64,000 nucleotides of DNA from Symbiodinium natans (lineage: Eukaryota; Sar; Dinophyceae; Suessiales; Symbiodiniaceae), in the NCBI GenBank assembly GCA_905221605.1, contig CAJNDS010002250.1, positions 262,001 to 326,000 of the forward strand, in the 5' to 3' direction. Shown piece after piece: positions 17,636 to 27,299 of this stretch. How positions within the stretch are numbered: position 1 is the stretch's first letter; every line of letters begins with the position of its first letter. Both the position numbers and the translations under genes were made by a program. A model generated the notes under the pieces. That model did no database searches, was not told where the DNA came from, and worked only from the letters and a program-made list of their open reading frames with translations.

Positions 17636-20600
17636 TCAGTCTCCACTGGAAAAGCTTCCTTGCTCAACTTCTGATGCAACTTGTGCCCTTCGGGCTGCGT
17701 CTCGTCTTTGCTTGGTGAGGTCATGCTGCTTCTCCTTCTTTCGTCGTTGACGATCTTGCTGCTTTTGGGCCTTCACCTGCTTGTTCTGCTCAGTCTGCAC
17801 TAGGCCGATCATTCCGCTTCTCATGAACTCGTAGAGGACCGCTTTGTCTGCTCCGGCTTTGGTAAGAACATCTGCGAAATTTTGCAAGCCATCTATCCAA
17901 CGCGTAAAGGCATTGGGTCGCCGAATGGTCTCACGAAGGAGTGCTCCTTCTATTGCCATCCTCTTGTCTGAGCTTGTGTTCGCGTTGTCCTTTGCCAAGT
18001 AGTCGAACACAGACTTCGCGTCCGTCACGTAGACGCGCTTCCGGGCGTCCACGATCTCTGGCCAGCGCTGGAGATCAATGTCTCCAACCAATGCTTCTTC
18101 AAGTAGTACTGCTAGCCAGTCGCCTGTTTCAACACCTTCGGCAAGGTGACTTGCCTCGGCTGCCAGGGTGGAGCGGCAAACTCTTTTCGTCTGCCCAGAG
18201 TGGAAGTACAGCACGTTTGCCCGCACCTCTTTATCCTCCAGGATCCCGGCATTGGCGATCAGCACGAAGTAGCCGCCCACTGAGCGGTATCTCATGCGCT
18301 CATCTGACTCTGGCGTGCCATTGGCATGCCCACTATCTGCCAGGATCACCAGCACGCCGTCCCGAAGGCTAACATCGCTCCAGTAGCGCAGCTTCACGTC
18401 TGCGCCTCTTCTGGCTTGTCCGACATAGCTCTTCATCTTGATGAAGTCAGCCACGCAAGCGGATGCCTTGCAACGCTGTGTGCAGCCGCTCTCATAGGCC
18501 AGGTCGCATCTGAGTTGCCTAGTGAGCCAGCCTAGTTCACCAGCCACTCTCATCATGATGGCCTCCTCTTCCGGGGTCAGCTCGGAGGTCAGATGCTCTC
18601 GCCGTCGTCGGTCCACCGGCACGGTCTTCATGCTAAGAGCGTAGTTCCTCATCGTCACATCGATGTGCCCGGCCGGTTGCTGCTTGATCTCCCGGCCTCT
18701 GAAGATGAAATCCTTCACGTGGCTTGTGGAGAACTCCAAGGCCTTTGAAGTCTTGGCGAAAGCGCTCTCCAGGAACTCGTCTTTCACACCGCCCTCCAAG
18801 TCATCGACGTGGCTGACAAGTATGCCGCCAAGTCCCTGCGGCGTCCGCAGGTAAAACAGGGCTGGTTCCAAACGCGACTCGCTCCAGCCGTCTGAAAGCA
18901 AATGCTCTCGCAAAGCCAGCCAGAACAAACGGGCCGCCTCAGCGAAGCCGTAAATGGCCTTGCGCGCTTTAAGTAGCTGCCCTTGTCGAAGTCCCGGCAA
19001 GCCTCCCTTCGGCGGGTCAAGATACACCTCGCGATCTACTGACTTGCCACTGAAGTAAGCATTCTTCACGTCCTTGGCGAACAGGGTGAAGTGGAAGTAG
19101 GCGACCACTGCTAGGCAAATCGACTCAGCCATTGCCGAAGCTGTTGGAGCGTCTCTGCGGTAAAGCCCCAAAGACTTATCCTTGAAGCCTTGCACCACCA
19201 ATCTCGACTTCGCCTGAAAAGCTTTCCCAACCAGGCCCTCAGACTTGTTTGTTCGCACCCATCTCGTAGGCACCACCAAGTCGCGCTTGGTCTTGCGGAC
19301 CCTCATGCTCTCCTCATAGGATAGCACGTCACAAGCCTGCTTGGAAAGCCAGGCCTGCCACTCCTTGGCATCGGACCCCTCAGGCCCGGTAAAGAGCTGC
19401 TGTGTCGCGGGGTCCAGCTCCTGAAGTCGAAGCTCCTTCCTGCCCTTCTTGGCTGTGGTGGTCGAAGAAGGCGCTGTTGTCGCTGCTAAGGCCTGGTACT
19501 TCTCCTCGAACAAGTTCCGCTTCACGCCGAACAAGAAGTCACGCAAGGTCACGCCGTCGCTCAGGAAAGCCTTCTCGTGCTTGTGGTAATTCTCGGACGC
19601 CTGCTCCTTGAGGAAGTAGCCGCTCTCCAGGGCCTGGGCCGCAAACGACATCTCCCCCACATAGTTCACATCAGGCGCGGCGCCGCCCTCGGCCATCACA
19701 CGGAGTCTCTTGGACTCCCGCTCGTCCGCCTCGGCGTCGGGGTCCTCGACAACGGTCTCCAGCTCGCGCCTCGGTCGGCTTTGGTGGTAATCATGAAGGT
19801 CTGGGTCGAACTCATCGTCAACGGGGATCTCCGCCGGGTTCGTTGGTGCTGCCGCGATGTCCCGGAGGTAGGCCTGACGTTTGCGCTCTCGTTCCTCTTG
19901 CCGCTCTTGCTCCTTTCTTTTGAAGAAACCAGAGGATCTCCGCGCACGTTCGGCATCCCGGTCGCTCTCTGCGCGAGCGCTCGAGTCAGAAGCCGAGGGC
20001 ACTTCACCTTCTGCTTGTTGTTCTTGAGGTTCATGGTTCAGCTCGGCATCGCGTGGAGGTTGCTCAGGGTCCACGGGCAGAACTTCATCCATGGATTCTT
20101 CTTGGGCTTCGTTTGCAGGCTCCGGCGGTACTGGCTGTTGTCTTAAGTCAAGAAAGCCTGTTCCTCCCGCAGGTGGCTGATTGTCCATGAGGTTCTCCTC
20201 TTGGCCCACGATGCTCCATTGTTGCAGCTCGTCGTCGTAGGCCCGGGACAGATGCTCAGGAGACACGGCTACGACGATGCCACGGTGGGACAGCCACACG
20301 GTCCTGGAGCCCTCGTGACCGATAACTCTTGCCACGCCTCTCCAACCAGGTTGCTGTGGAGTGCCGTCGTAGTAGAACACGAAACTTCCAACCGGGAAAG
20401 GGCCCCGACTGGGCCGTATTTTTCTGAGCTCGGCTCGCCGTATGGCTTCAGAGTTGGCGGCCTCGATGAACGCGGCTCTAGCAGCTGTTCGCAACTTGGC
20501 TTTGTGGTAGAACTTGGAACTCGGTGTGGCTGCAAGTGACTGAGCCCCAATCCTTGAGACCTCGGCGTCGTCCAACAAGGCTGCTGGTAGTCTCACATCT

Positions 20601-23600
20601 TTTCCCAGCACCCACTGAGTAGGACTAAAGCCGTGCCGTCGTGCAAGGGAGTTCTTGGCCTGGTTCACAAAGGCGGTCAACTGCAACATGTTGTCAAGCC
20701 CCGCCAGCTGCTCGGCCTCGATCACACGGCCAGCAGTCTCCTTCCACAGTGCGCCATGCCGCTCGACTTGTCCAACTTGCCACGGGCTCGCCCTTGCCGA
20801 AGTTTCGAAGTAGCAACCATTCCCGGCAAGGTCCTCGGCGAAGTCCGCAAGGAAGTACTTGGCACGGTCGCTCAGCACACCTCGCTCCGGATAACCTGCC
20901 CATGCGAGCCAGTGAGTGGAGAAGACCTCGATCACTTCGGCACCCGTGGGGTTTGCAAAGCTGTTGCGCAGCAGCGCGCAAATCTGGTAGGTGGTGCCTT
21001 GGCAAAGAACACTCAACCAAAGCCAGGCTCCACCATCAGCGTCCTTCAGCTGGAAAATGTCGATGCCCAGCTGCACATTGAAATCCTCCGCCACAGGTAG
21101 CTTGCTAGGTCGAGGTTGTCGTGGCCCGGCTCGGGGACACTCGGGACATCGGAAAAGGCGGCAGGCCTTCAAAGCAGCCTCGGAAGCACGACTCACACGC
21201 AATGCCCTCAACATCGCTGGCACCGAAGCATGACCCAAGTTCACGTGCACACGCTTCACCGCCAACTTAAGTTCTCGAGGTAGGGCTTGCCACTGCCGCT
21301 CCCGAAGTTGCTCTCGTCGCCGGAAATGGTCGGCATCATCACTTCCGTCTTGCTCGTCGGGCCTGCCTTCGCCAAGATGCTTGCCGAACACGGTGACAAA
21401 GAAACGTTGCTTCCGTGCAGTCAGAGGCCTCGCCTGCAAAGACGGGGCCAGCTTTGACCATTCTTCCCAGCCAGTCTCCAGAACTTCTCCATCTCCTGTC
21501 AACTGAAAGGATTTTCGAAGAGGTGCATCTTGCGGTCCAGCGTGGGGCTGCGGCTTTCTCATTCGCCTTGCGGTGCTAGAAGCTAACACCAGGACCACCT
21601 CCGCAGCGGCCGATTCCCAAGCACGCCATTCACCACCAAGGTTTCCCTCGAGGCCAATACGATGCCAGACGTCACTCTCGTGCTCGGCGGTCTCCTGCTC
21701 GGTCTTCTGCAGAAGGTTTAGGAGGTCATCGTCCTCGTTTCGCATCCAAAACCCACGCTGCAATTGTCTGGTTCGTGGCCGCCCTTGCTGAAAGTGCCGC
21801 CTAGCTCGTCGCCCAGGAGGCTGCGGTGGCTCATCATCATCCTTCTGCGCTGGCGCTGCAGGCTCGCCTTGGCCAGCTTGGCGCGAGGAACGAGCCATCT
21901 TCTCCTCATCAATGCGGAACTCCGTGTCGCCTGTCCAGTAAAACTCGGTTTCCGGAGAGGCCTGCCACCACTTCTCGTCTGCGCGCACCTGTCGGGAGCC
22001 ATCGGCTAAGTTCATCACGGTGCGCCTGCCTGGCAGTAGGCAGTCAAAAGGGCATGGCATCGTCATCGACGGGGTCGGCTGGAAAAGCCGTCGTCGAGGC
22101 ACCAAATGAAAACGAACAAGACGCCCTCCAGGATCAAGTTGCCAGCGGTCCATATCCGGCTCTTCGGGCTCCTGGTCGCTCATTTCGACGTCGCTTTCCT
22201 CGGCCGCATTGCCCTCCGTCGGGAAAGCAAAGTTCTCGTTGCTCATTGCGATGGCATAGTCCAGCTGCATGCTGTAACGAACACCTCGGCAAACGGCTCG
22301 GCAAAGCTCCAGTGGATAACTCCTCGTCACCTGGCTCCATTCTTGACCTTGATGCACTCCAACAGGACATCGACACTGCCGGCCAACTTCATTCAGCACC
22401 GGCTCATTGTTGCTGATCCAGGTGACCTCTCTCCTTCTCGTGGGCTGTTGCGTTCGCCCGGCAGGGGGTCCATAGGCACAAAGGTGTCCACTGGCCCGTT
22501 TGCCATCCAGCGTCCGCAAGGATTTTAGCAGCGTCGCCTCGCTGCCAAAGACCACCTCCTCCGGGCTCTCCACCAAGTAGAAGCGACCATGCCGATGTTG
22601 AAAACGACAAACTTGAACAACCAAATTCATGGCCTTGTTCTTTAGTCGCTCCCGCGCCGCCTTGGCCGCCGCGTCTTCGCCGAAGTTTGCTAAAATACTC
22701 CAAATCCAACAGGGTACCGCGAAGACCACCATGTACGGCCTGTGTTGGTGTAGCACCTGCCACAGCTGAGCGCGGCCGGCCTGCGAAAGCAAATCGTATC
22801 CATCAAGTCGGTCAAGTGGCTGCGAACTAGTCCAGCCAAACAGTCCAGCACCAGTCCGGGTCATGCCGAGGTCGCCGCCGAAAGGCTCAAAGAACACGGT
22901 GTCCTGGAAGCCGTCGGTCGCAAACTGCTCGGCAATGCTGTAGCTGTGCCCCAGGGCAGCCGCAGTCCTCAGGTCCTGCTGCCGAAGTCGCTCGGAAACA
23001 TGAAGAAGCTCCTTGAAACGGCGTTCGGTGAGGGTCCCACGGCTGTCCTGTCCTTGTATCCCACGCGGTCCGATACGAACCTCCTCAACGGCTTGGCCCT
23101 CCACGTTCGGCTCGCCATCCAGCATCACGGTGTTCTCGAGGATTCCGCGAGCGCCTTCATTCATGAAGTAGACCATCAGATCTTCCCTCTCTGAGGTGGC
23201 TCGAGGTCCACTTGCTCGGGTCGTCTTCATTGCTCGGCTGGGGTCATAGGCAACGGCCACGGCGCGATGGTTTGTCCTCGTCACAACCAGGTCCATCTCG
23301 GTATCCAGCTGCGCAAAGGTGACTCGCCTTGCACCCATGTCCAATATCACGCCAAGGGCCTCCATTGCCGGAATTGACAGCAGTAGCGGTGTGGAACCTT
23401 GGAGCACCTCAGCCGAGAAAACCTCGCCTGGGAAATTGTCTATGTAGATGGGCAGCTTCCAGACCACCAACTTTGTCGCCGTCGAGCTGCCGTCGGCGAA
23501 GTGAAAGCCCTTTCTCAAAGGAGTGGGCTGGCATTCTTGGCCCATTGGCAAAGTGCCTTGGTAGGCCATTCTCCACTGCTTTGAATGCATGCAAGCTGTA

Positions 23601-24271
23601 CAGGCTGTGTCCAGGAGACAAAGGTGAGCCTCGTTTGGCCCATCGTTGTTGGAGCCGTTTGGCTGCAACTTGTGGCGTGTGTCCTCCTGGGGTCCATGCT
23701 CATCATTGGCGTTGGCAAACTCTCTGCTCAGCTCATTGGGCTCAAGGTCAGCTGAATTCATCTCGCCATGCACGTCCTCATCGCGGGTCCCATACGCAGA
23801 CCAAACCAATGAGGGTGAAAACCTTGGTTGTGCGATCTCAGCCTCGCCTGGCATACGGCAACCCGAGGTGCCGCAACCCATCCTCGAACTTGACTGTCTC
23901 CTCGCACACGCCGCTGAAGTGGTTGCCGCAACCGAAGAAAAGGCCACTGTCAGAGCCAGCACGGCGAAGCACCATGTGCGCCGAACAGCGCGAACAAACC
24001 AAGCCATAAGCTGCGCCATTGAGCTCCAGCTGCGACTCCACCACGATGCCTGTGGGCGGGTCCTGCAGAACCTTCGGCGTCTTCGGGATATCCTGCGCCC
24101 TCGCACCTTCAAGCACGGTCGCCGTCCCGTAACTTCGAAATATACGGCTTGCTGTCTTGCTGTCCTCGACGGCTGACTTGCTGTCCTTCGTGGCTGTCTT
24201 GCTCTTTTCGGTCTTTGTGGGCAAAGGCAAGGAGCTTGAGGTAGACGATGCGGCGCCGTAGTACATGTCAA
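17636..24271 (-). CDS. pol: Element 3 Pol: protease, methyltransferase-like, integrase, RT, RNase H
   Basis: The open frame overlaps gag by 434 bp; translation probably enters by +1 shift near the gag stop, so residues before about 23840 may be unused. Order: retropepsin LLDTACT (about 23600); methyltransferase-like FFEPFGGDLGMT (about 22880), FAVPCWIWS (about 22710) and FYLVESPEE (about 22570); HVNLGH...CPEC zinc motif; integrase GIDIF, SDRAKYF, GQVERH (D-X34-E); RT with AKDVKNAYF and HVDD at 18800-18811 instead of YVDD; RNase H with ADSGHA, STLAAEASH, VTDAKSVFD and DVLTK. There is no internal stop. The PC of motif IV and ES of motif VI are retained, so methyl transfer is possible but unproven. 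Confidence 0.92.
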   Translation of the reverse strand: MTCTTAPHRLPQAPCLCPQRPKRARQPRRTASQPSRTARQQAVYFEVTGRRPCLKVRGRRISRRRRRFCRTRPQASWWSRSWSSMAQLMAWFVRAVRRTWCFAVLALTVAFSSVAATTSAACARRQSSSRMGCGTSGCRMPGEAEIAQPRFSPSLVWSAYGTRDEDVHGEMNSADLEPNELSREFANANDEHGPQEDTRHKLQPNGSNNDGPNEAHLCLLDTACTACMHSKQWRMAYQGTLPMGQECQPTPLRKGFHFADGSSTATKLVVWKLPIYIDNFPGEVFSAEVLQGSTPLLLSIPAMEALGVILDMGARRVTFAQLDTEMDLVVTRTNHRAVAVAYDPSRAMKTTRASGPRATSEREDLMVYFMNEGARGILENTVMLDGEPNVEGQAVEEVRIGPRGIQGQDSRGTLTERRFKELLHVSERLRQQDLRTAAALGHSYSIAEQFATDGFQDTVFFEPFGGDLGMTRTGAGLFGWTSSQPLDRLDGYDLLSQAGRAQLWQVLHQHRPYMVVFAVPCWIWSILANFGEDAAAKAARERLKNKAMNLVVQVCRFQHRHGRFYLVESPEEVVFGSEATLLKSLRTLDGKRASGHLCAYGPPAGRTQQPTRRREVTWISNNEPVLNEVGRQCRCPVGVHQGQEWSQVTRSYPLELCRAVCRGVRYSMQLDYAIAMSNENFAFPTEGNAAEESDVEMSDQEPEEPDMDRWQLDPGGRLVRFHLVPRRRLFQPTPSMTMPCPFDCLLPGRRTVMNLADGSRQVRADEKWWQASPETEFYWTGDTEFRIDEEKMARSSRQAGQGEPAAPAQKDDDEPPQPPGRRARRHFQQGRPRTRQLQRGFWMRNEDDDLLNLLQKTEQETAEHESDVWHRIGLEGNLGGEWRAWESAAAEVVLVLASSTARRMRKPQPHAGPQDAPLRKSFQLTGDGEVLETGWEEWSKLAPSLQARPLTARKQRFFVTVFGKHLGEGRPDEQDGSDDADHFRRREQLRERQWQALPRELKLAVKRVHVNLGHASVPAMLRALRVSRASEAALKACRLFRCPECPRAGPRQPRPSKLPVAEDFNVQLGIDIFQLKDADGGAWLWLSVLCQGTTYQICALLRNSFANPTGAEVIEVFSTHWLAWAGYPERGVLSDRAKYFLADFAEDLAGNGCYFETSARASPWQVGQVERHGALWKETAGRVIEAEQLAGLDNMLQLTAFVNQAKNSLARRHGFSPTQWVLGKDVRLPAALLDDAEVSRIGAQSLAATPSSKFYHKAKLRTAARAAFIEAANSEAIRRAELRKIRPSRGPFPVGSFVFYYDGTPQQPGWRGVARVIGHEGSRTVWLSHRGIVVAVSPEHLSRAYDDELQQWSIVGQEENLMDNQPPAGGTGFLDLRQQPVPPEPANEAQEESMDEVLPVDPEQPPRDAELNHEPQEQQAEGEVPSASDSSARAESDRDAERARRSSGFFKRKEQERQEERERKRQAYLRDIAAAPTNPAEIPVDDEFDPDLHDYHQSRPRRELETVVEDPDAEADERESKRLRVMAEGGAAPDVNYVGEMSFAAQALESGYFLKEQASENYHKHEKAFLSDGVTLRDFLFGVKRNLFEEKYQALAATTAPSSTTTAKKGRKELRLQELDPATQQLFTGPEGSDAKEWQAWLSKQACDVLSYEESMRVRKTKRDLVVPTRWVRTNKSEGLVGKAFQAKSRLVVQGFKDKSLGLYRRDAPTASAMAESICLAVVAYFHFTLFAKDVKNAYFSGKSVDREVYLDPPKGGLPGLRQGQLLKARKAIYGFAEAARLFWLALREHLLSDGWSESRLEPALFYLRTPQGLGGILVSHVDDLEGGVKDEFLESAFAKTSKALEFSTSHVKDFIFRGREIKQQPAGHIDVTMRNYALSMKTVPVDRRRREHLTSELTPEEEAIMMRVAGELGWLTRQLRCDLAYESGCTQRCKASACVADFIKMKSYVGQARRGADVKLRYWSDVSLRDGVLVILADSGHANGTPESDERMRYRSVGGYFVLIANAGILEDKEVRANVLYFHSGQTKRVCRSTLAAEASHLAEGVETGDWLAVLLEEALVGDIDLQRWPEIVDARKRVYVTDAKSVFDYLAKDNANTSSDKRMAIEGALLRETIRRPNAFTRWIDGLQNFADVLTKAGADKAVLYEFMRSGMIGLVQTEQNKQVKAQKQQDRQRRKKEKQHDLTKQRRDAARRAQVASEVEQGSFSSGD

Positions 24272-25931
24272 CGTTCTTCACGCGCAGCTGCTCATACTTA
24301 GTGGTGCAGCCCTTGCGCAGCACCGTCTTGCCCTTGTAGAAGTCCTCCAAACGCTTCTTCACCTGGGCTTTGGAACCACTCGTCGCGATGCCCCACCGAT
24401 CGCACTCCTGCTGAAGGGCTCGAAGGATCATCTCGTCGAAGTCTGCGGGGATCACCTCACTCAAGCTCTGCACGTCGTGGTAGTGCACGCTGGTCTTGGG
24501 GATGTAGACGGTGGCCTCCACATAGTCCTTGTCATGCGCAGCCATTGTCGTCCAGGGCGCTGCCGCTTCGGCCGTTCCAAGGTAGCCGCCGGCGGAAGAG
24601 CCGTCCTCGGGGAAACCGTCGGCTGCTGCCTGGGCTTTCTTGCGCTTGCTGTCTAGCTCCGTCTCACCAGCGTCCTGCTCCATGTCAAAGGCCTCGAGCA
24701 CCACGTTGGCGTAGCCGTCGGCTTCGTCCAGCTGCCCGTCGAGGGAAAAGAAGCGGGGGGCCTCGCTGACCATGTAGGCCTTGCCCTTGGCACCGGCACC
24801 TCGCGACTTGGAAGGGGAAGAGCTTCGGCCGCCACCTTTGCGACCACCTTTGCTAGCACGGGCTTGGCTGCACTCTGGGTCACCAGACCAGTGGCCCAGA
24901 CGGCCACACGTAGAGCAGCGAGTCCGCTGCTTCTCTCGGCTGATCATCGCCTTCCGCTCCTCGCTGTTGCCGGCGTCCTTCGGCTTGTGGAACCCTCGCG
25001 CTTTCTGCAGCTCTCGAAGGCGCTTCCTCGAATCCTTGTAGCCACGGCGCTGCCCATCCATTGCCGAAAACGCCTCAAAGATCTCACTGTCCTGGCTGGC
25101 ACCAGCATCAGAGTCGCCGTCCTGGCCGACCTCATTCTCCTCGTCCGCGGCCATGGCATAGTCCTCGTCGTCCTCGTTCTCGCCGTCCGGGTCCTGGTAA
25201 CCGGCGGGGTCCTCGGAGTCCTCGTCGGCCACCTGGTGCGCGTAGTTCTTGCGAGCTTGCCCTCGAGGCTGGAAACGACGAAAACTCGAAGGGCCGTCTC
25301 GTTGGGACTTCTCTCGCTCGTGGATGTCATAGTAGCTGATGCGCAAAGCTTTCTCGATTCCTTCCATGCTGTAGTTGCTTTGGTTTGCTAAGAGGATGCT
25401 GCGGCGCTCGTCCTTGCTGAGGTTCACGTGCTTCAAGAGGAAGTAGGCGCGAAGGTCCTCGCTCATCTGGATGCCCTCCGCGAGGTCAAGCAGGTCGTCC
25501 CAGTCCTTCTTCCGCTGCCTAAGAAAGGCATCTATGCTTTGCCCCTTCTTGCGGTAGCACTTCTCGAAGAACTGGTCAAAGATAACGCCAACTTTCTCTA
25601 TGCTCTGCAAGGCCTTGAAGACGAGCTTGTAGCCTTCTTTCTCGCGTAGCTTGGCCGGCTCGGCCAAGAGCTCTTCACATGCTCGCCAAGCTTCGCCATG
25701 CAAGGCATCGATCAACTTCTTGGCGAAACGGCTTTGCTTCCGCTCCAGACTCTTCTTCTCCTTGGCCTCTTCGTCGCCACTGCCCTCTAGGTTTGCATAC
25801 GCAAACAGCACGCGGCGCCTGTACTCTTTCATCAGCTCCGGCTTCGTTCCAGAGTAGTGTGGTATCCCATCACGGTCCACACAGATCTCGTCGTCACGCC
25901 AGGGAAAAGGCTGCTTGCCGTCTGAAGCCAT
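23838..25931 (-). CDS. gag: Element 3 Gag with zinc knuckle, SAP-like and topoisomerase-type zinc motifs
   Basis: About 697 residues from an ATG just inside the primer site (MASDGKQPFPW). The N-terminal part is helical and capsid-like. A CX2CX4HX6C knuckle (CSTCGRLGHWSGDPEC) lies near residues 336-351. A SAP-like motif (CDRWGIATSGSKAQVKKRL) lies near 505-530. Near the C terminus, CSRC...FFGCGN...C near 645-680 resembles the C4 zinc finger of type I topoisomerases. These suggest extra nucleic-acid binding beyond the knuckle. The frame ends at a TGA (23838-23840) and overlaps pol, which is in the +1 frame. Confidence 0.88.
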   Translation of the reverse strand: MASDGKQPFPWRDDEICVDRDGIPHYSGTKPELMKEYRRRVLFAYANLEGSGDEEAKEKKSLERKQSRFAKKLIDALHGEAWRACEELLAEPAKLREKEGYKLVFKALQSIEKVGVIFDQFFEKCYRKKGQSIDAFLRQRKKDWDDLLDLAEGIQMSEDLRAYFLLKHVNLSKDERRSILLANQSNYSMEGIEKALRISYYDIHEREKSQRDGPSSFRRFQPRGQARKNYAHQVADEDSEDPAGYQDPDGENEDDEDYAMAADEENEVGQDGDSDAGASQDSEIFEAFSAMDGQRRGYKDSRKRLRELQKARGFHKPKDAGNSEERKAMISREKQRTRCSTCGRLGHWSGDPECSQARASKGGRKGGGRSSSPSKSRGAGAKGKAYMVSEAPRFFSLDGQLDEADGYANVVLEAFDMEQDAGETELDSKRKKAQAAADGFPEDGSSAGGYLGTAEAAAPWTTMAAHDKDYVEATVYIPKTSVHYHDVQSLSEVIPADFDEMILRALQQECDRWGIATSGSKAQVKKRLEDFYKGKTVLRKGCTTKYEQLRVKNVDMYYGAASSTSSSLPLPTKTEKSKTATKDSKSAVEDSKTASRIFRSYGTATVLEGARAQDIPKTPKVLQDPPTGIVVESQLELNGAAYGLVCSRCSAHMVLRRAGSDSGLFFGCGNHFSGVCEETVKFEDGLRHLGLPYARRG

Positions 25932-25939
25932 GGCGAGAG

Positions 25940-25957
25940 CGAACCGCTCCGCTACCA
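25940..25957 (-). promoter_or_regulatory. Primer-binding site, tRNA 3'-acceptor type
   Basis: One base inside the 5' LTR the minus strand reads TGGTAGCGGAGCGGTTCG. It is complementary to a tRNA 3' end in CCA, with the stem expected of an initiator-Met-like tRNA. The host tRNA was not available to confirm it. Confidence 0.75.
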
Positions 25958-25958
25958 G

Positions 25959-26195
25959 TGCGGAATCGCACTGGCAGAGAATTGGCTCTTTTGCTTCCAA
26001 CGCACAAATGTAAAGTGTTTGGTTAAAGTGAAACTGTTGTGATGTCTGCTCTGAATGCTCTTTGAGTTCTAAGCGGACCTAAGTGCAATGGCGGGCCTGT
26101 GCATTGCTTGACCAGCTCGTGCCTGGCTCGGGCCGGCTGACAAGAGGCCGCAGCGAAGAGGAGCTGATCCAACTGTATGCCTGGGCGGTTTCACA
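25959..26195 (-). repeat. 5' LTR of element 3
   Basis: A 237-bp LTR identical to 17378-17614; the right flank repeats CCTTT. The apparent upstream extension of the gag frame into this LTR is ignored because the ATG at 25931 is the first after the primer site. Confidence 0.95.
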
Positions 26196-26200
26196 CCTTT

Positions 26201-26560
26201 TAAAAAATATTGATCCTCTTAATCGCAATAAGGGCAAATAGAACATGTCCCCACAGGGCCTACCTGGTTTCTGGGAGCATCCTGGGCGTTTGGGGGCTTT
26301 GGCTGATGAGTCTTGGAGTGCTCTGGAGCCCTTTGGTGCTTTTTTGGTTCCTGTTTGTGGTATTTTTGGGGTTGTTGGTTGGTGTTGCTGCTTGTTTATG
26401 TTCGTGTTTTATCTTTATCTTGTTTTCTTTTTTTTTTTTGGGGGGGGGGCCGCGGTTTGGGCTTGTTCCTTGTGTTGGTGCAAGGGAGTGTGCAAAGACA
26501 CAAGGTTTTCTTTATCCTGGGCTTGAGGATTTTGGGGGCTAAAGGTTCAGGGCTCAGGGG
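26201..26560. other. Flank of element 3, no gene
   Basis: T/G-rich sequence with a poly-T/poly-G run near 26427-26448. ORFs on both strands are low-complexity. Confidence 0.5.
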
Positions 26561-26598
26561 TTGGCGGTGGACTCTGCCTTTGCTTCGATCAGTGCAAT

Positions 26599-26715
26599 TC
26601 ACAGCTTGCTGCTGGAAGTGCGGTGGGACATCCACGCTTTGCAGAGTGCAAGGAGGTCCATTGTGCCATCCACCAGGACGCCCTCCAAGATTCCATGCGA
26701 GACGTTCCTCTCTTT
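26599..26715 (-). CDS. Possible second exon of a small hypothetical gene
   Basis: Minus-strand reading RNVSHGILEGVLVDGTMDLL ends SHRTSSSKL and a stop at about 26599. It lies downstream of the 26800-27285 ORF, across an AC microsatellite (26756-26772), with AG signals just upstream (GGAAAAG, AGAG). No family recognised. Confidence 0.35.
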   Translation of the reverse strand, partial: KERNVSHGILEGVLVDGTMDLLALCKAWMSHRTSSSKL

Positions 26716-26799
26716 TCCAACAGTTAGGGAACACAAGTTCAACCTCTTCTGGTACACACACACACACACACAAATAAGAGGCAAAAGAACAAAATCTCC

Positions 26800-27285
26800 T
26801 CATAGCTGCAAGAGGTTCCTGTCCCGGTTGTGTTCTGGCACTTCCTGCCACGCGCCATTGTGACTTCGTCTGGAAACTTTTGTCCAGGACACTGCCAACA
26901 GCTTTGGTGCCCAGGTCTGTGCAACGGTGCCTTCAGCAACCAGCTCAAATCCATGGGCTTCGGGTAGACCCCCTCTAGATTCCACCACCATGCGGTTTTC
27001 CGCTATTCGCAGGCTAAGTTTGCCGTCCGGCGTCAGCTGCACATCATAAGCGCAGTTCTCGGTTTCCAGCACGTCTTCAAAATCATCATCATGCGTCCTC
27101 ATCCGGACGCGCAGGTCTGATGCTAAGGCACCATGGCTTGACAGATCTTCCAACATCTCCGTGGGAAGAGCTTTTCCAAGCATCGCCATGAGCCCACATT
27201 TTACCGCCACGAGACTCACCTCGGACTGTCCCGCAGGAATCTGGATGACCCCTTCCAAGGCTTCCCCCTCCAGGCACAGCTTCAT
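26800..27285 (-). CDS. Hypothetical protein, beta-rich, not recognised
   Basis: From ATG (MKLCLEGEALEGVIQIPAG) the frame runs about 160 codons. Composition is normal for a soluble protein up to about residue 130 (alternating hydrophobic stretches, FELVAEGTVAQTWAPKLL), then turns basic and may be intron read-through before the stop. It is free of repeat-derived text, unlike its surroundings. It may be an exon of a short two-exon gene ending at 26599, or part of the longer minus-strand gene. Confidence 0.5.
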   Translation of the reverse strand: MKLCLEGEALEGVIQIPAGQSEVSLVAVKCGLMAMLGKALPTEMLEDLSSHGALASDLRVRMRTHDDDFEDVLETENCAYDVQLTPDGKLSLRIAENRMVVESRGGLPEAHGFELVAEGTVAQTWAPKLLAVSWTKVSRRSHNGAWQEVPEHNRDRNLLQL

Positions 27286-27299
27286 CTGCACGGAATTCT

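Larger units (their letters stand above)
17378..26195 (-). mobile_element. Complete copia-type LTR retrotransposon, element 3
   Basis: An 8.8-kb element on the minus strand with two 237-bp LTRs that I found identical base for base, a CCTTT duplication, a primer site next to the right LTR, gag, and an uninterrupted pol in the +1 frame. All integrase, RT and RNase H catalytic motifs are present. Identical LTRs and intact frames suggest a very recent, possibly competent, insertion. Unlike elements 1 and 2 it has no 2OG-oxygenase-like domain. Confidence 0.95.

Noticed and set aside
17941-23194. Plus-strand ORFs inside element 3
   Set aside because: Shadow frames opposite the uninterrupted pol gene.
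25931-26000. Upstream extension of element 3 gag into the LTR
   Set aside because: Would cross the primer site; the ATG at 25931 is the natural start.
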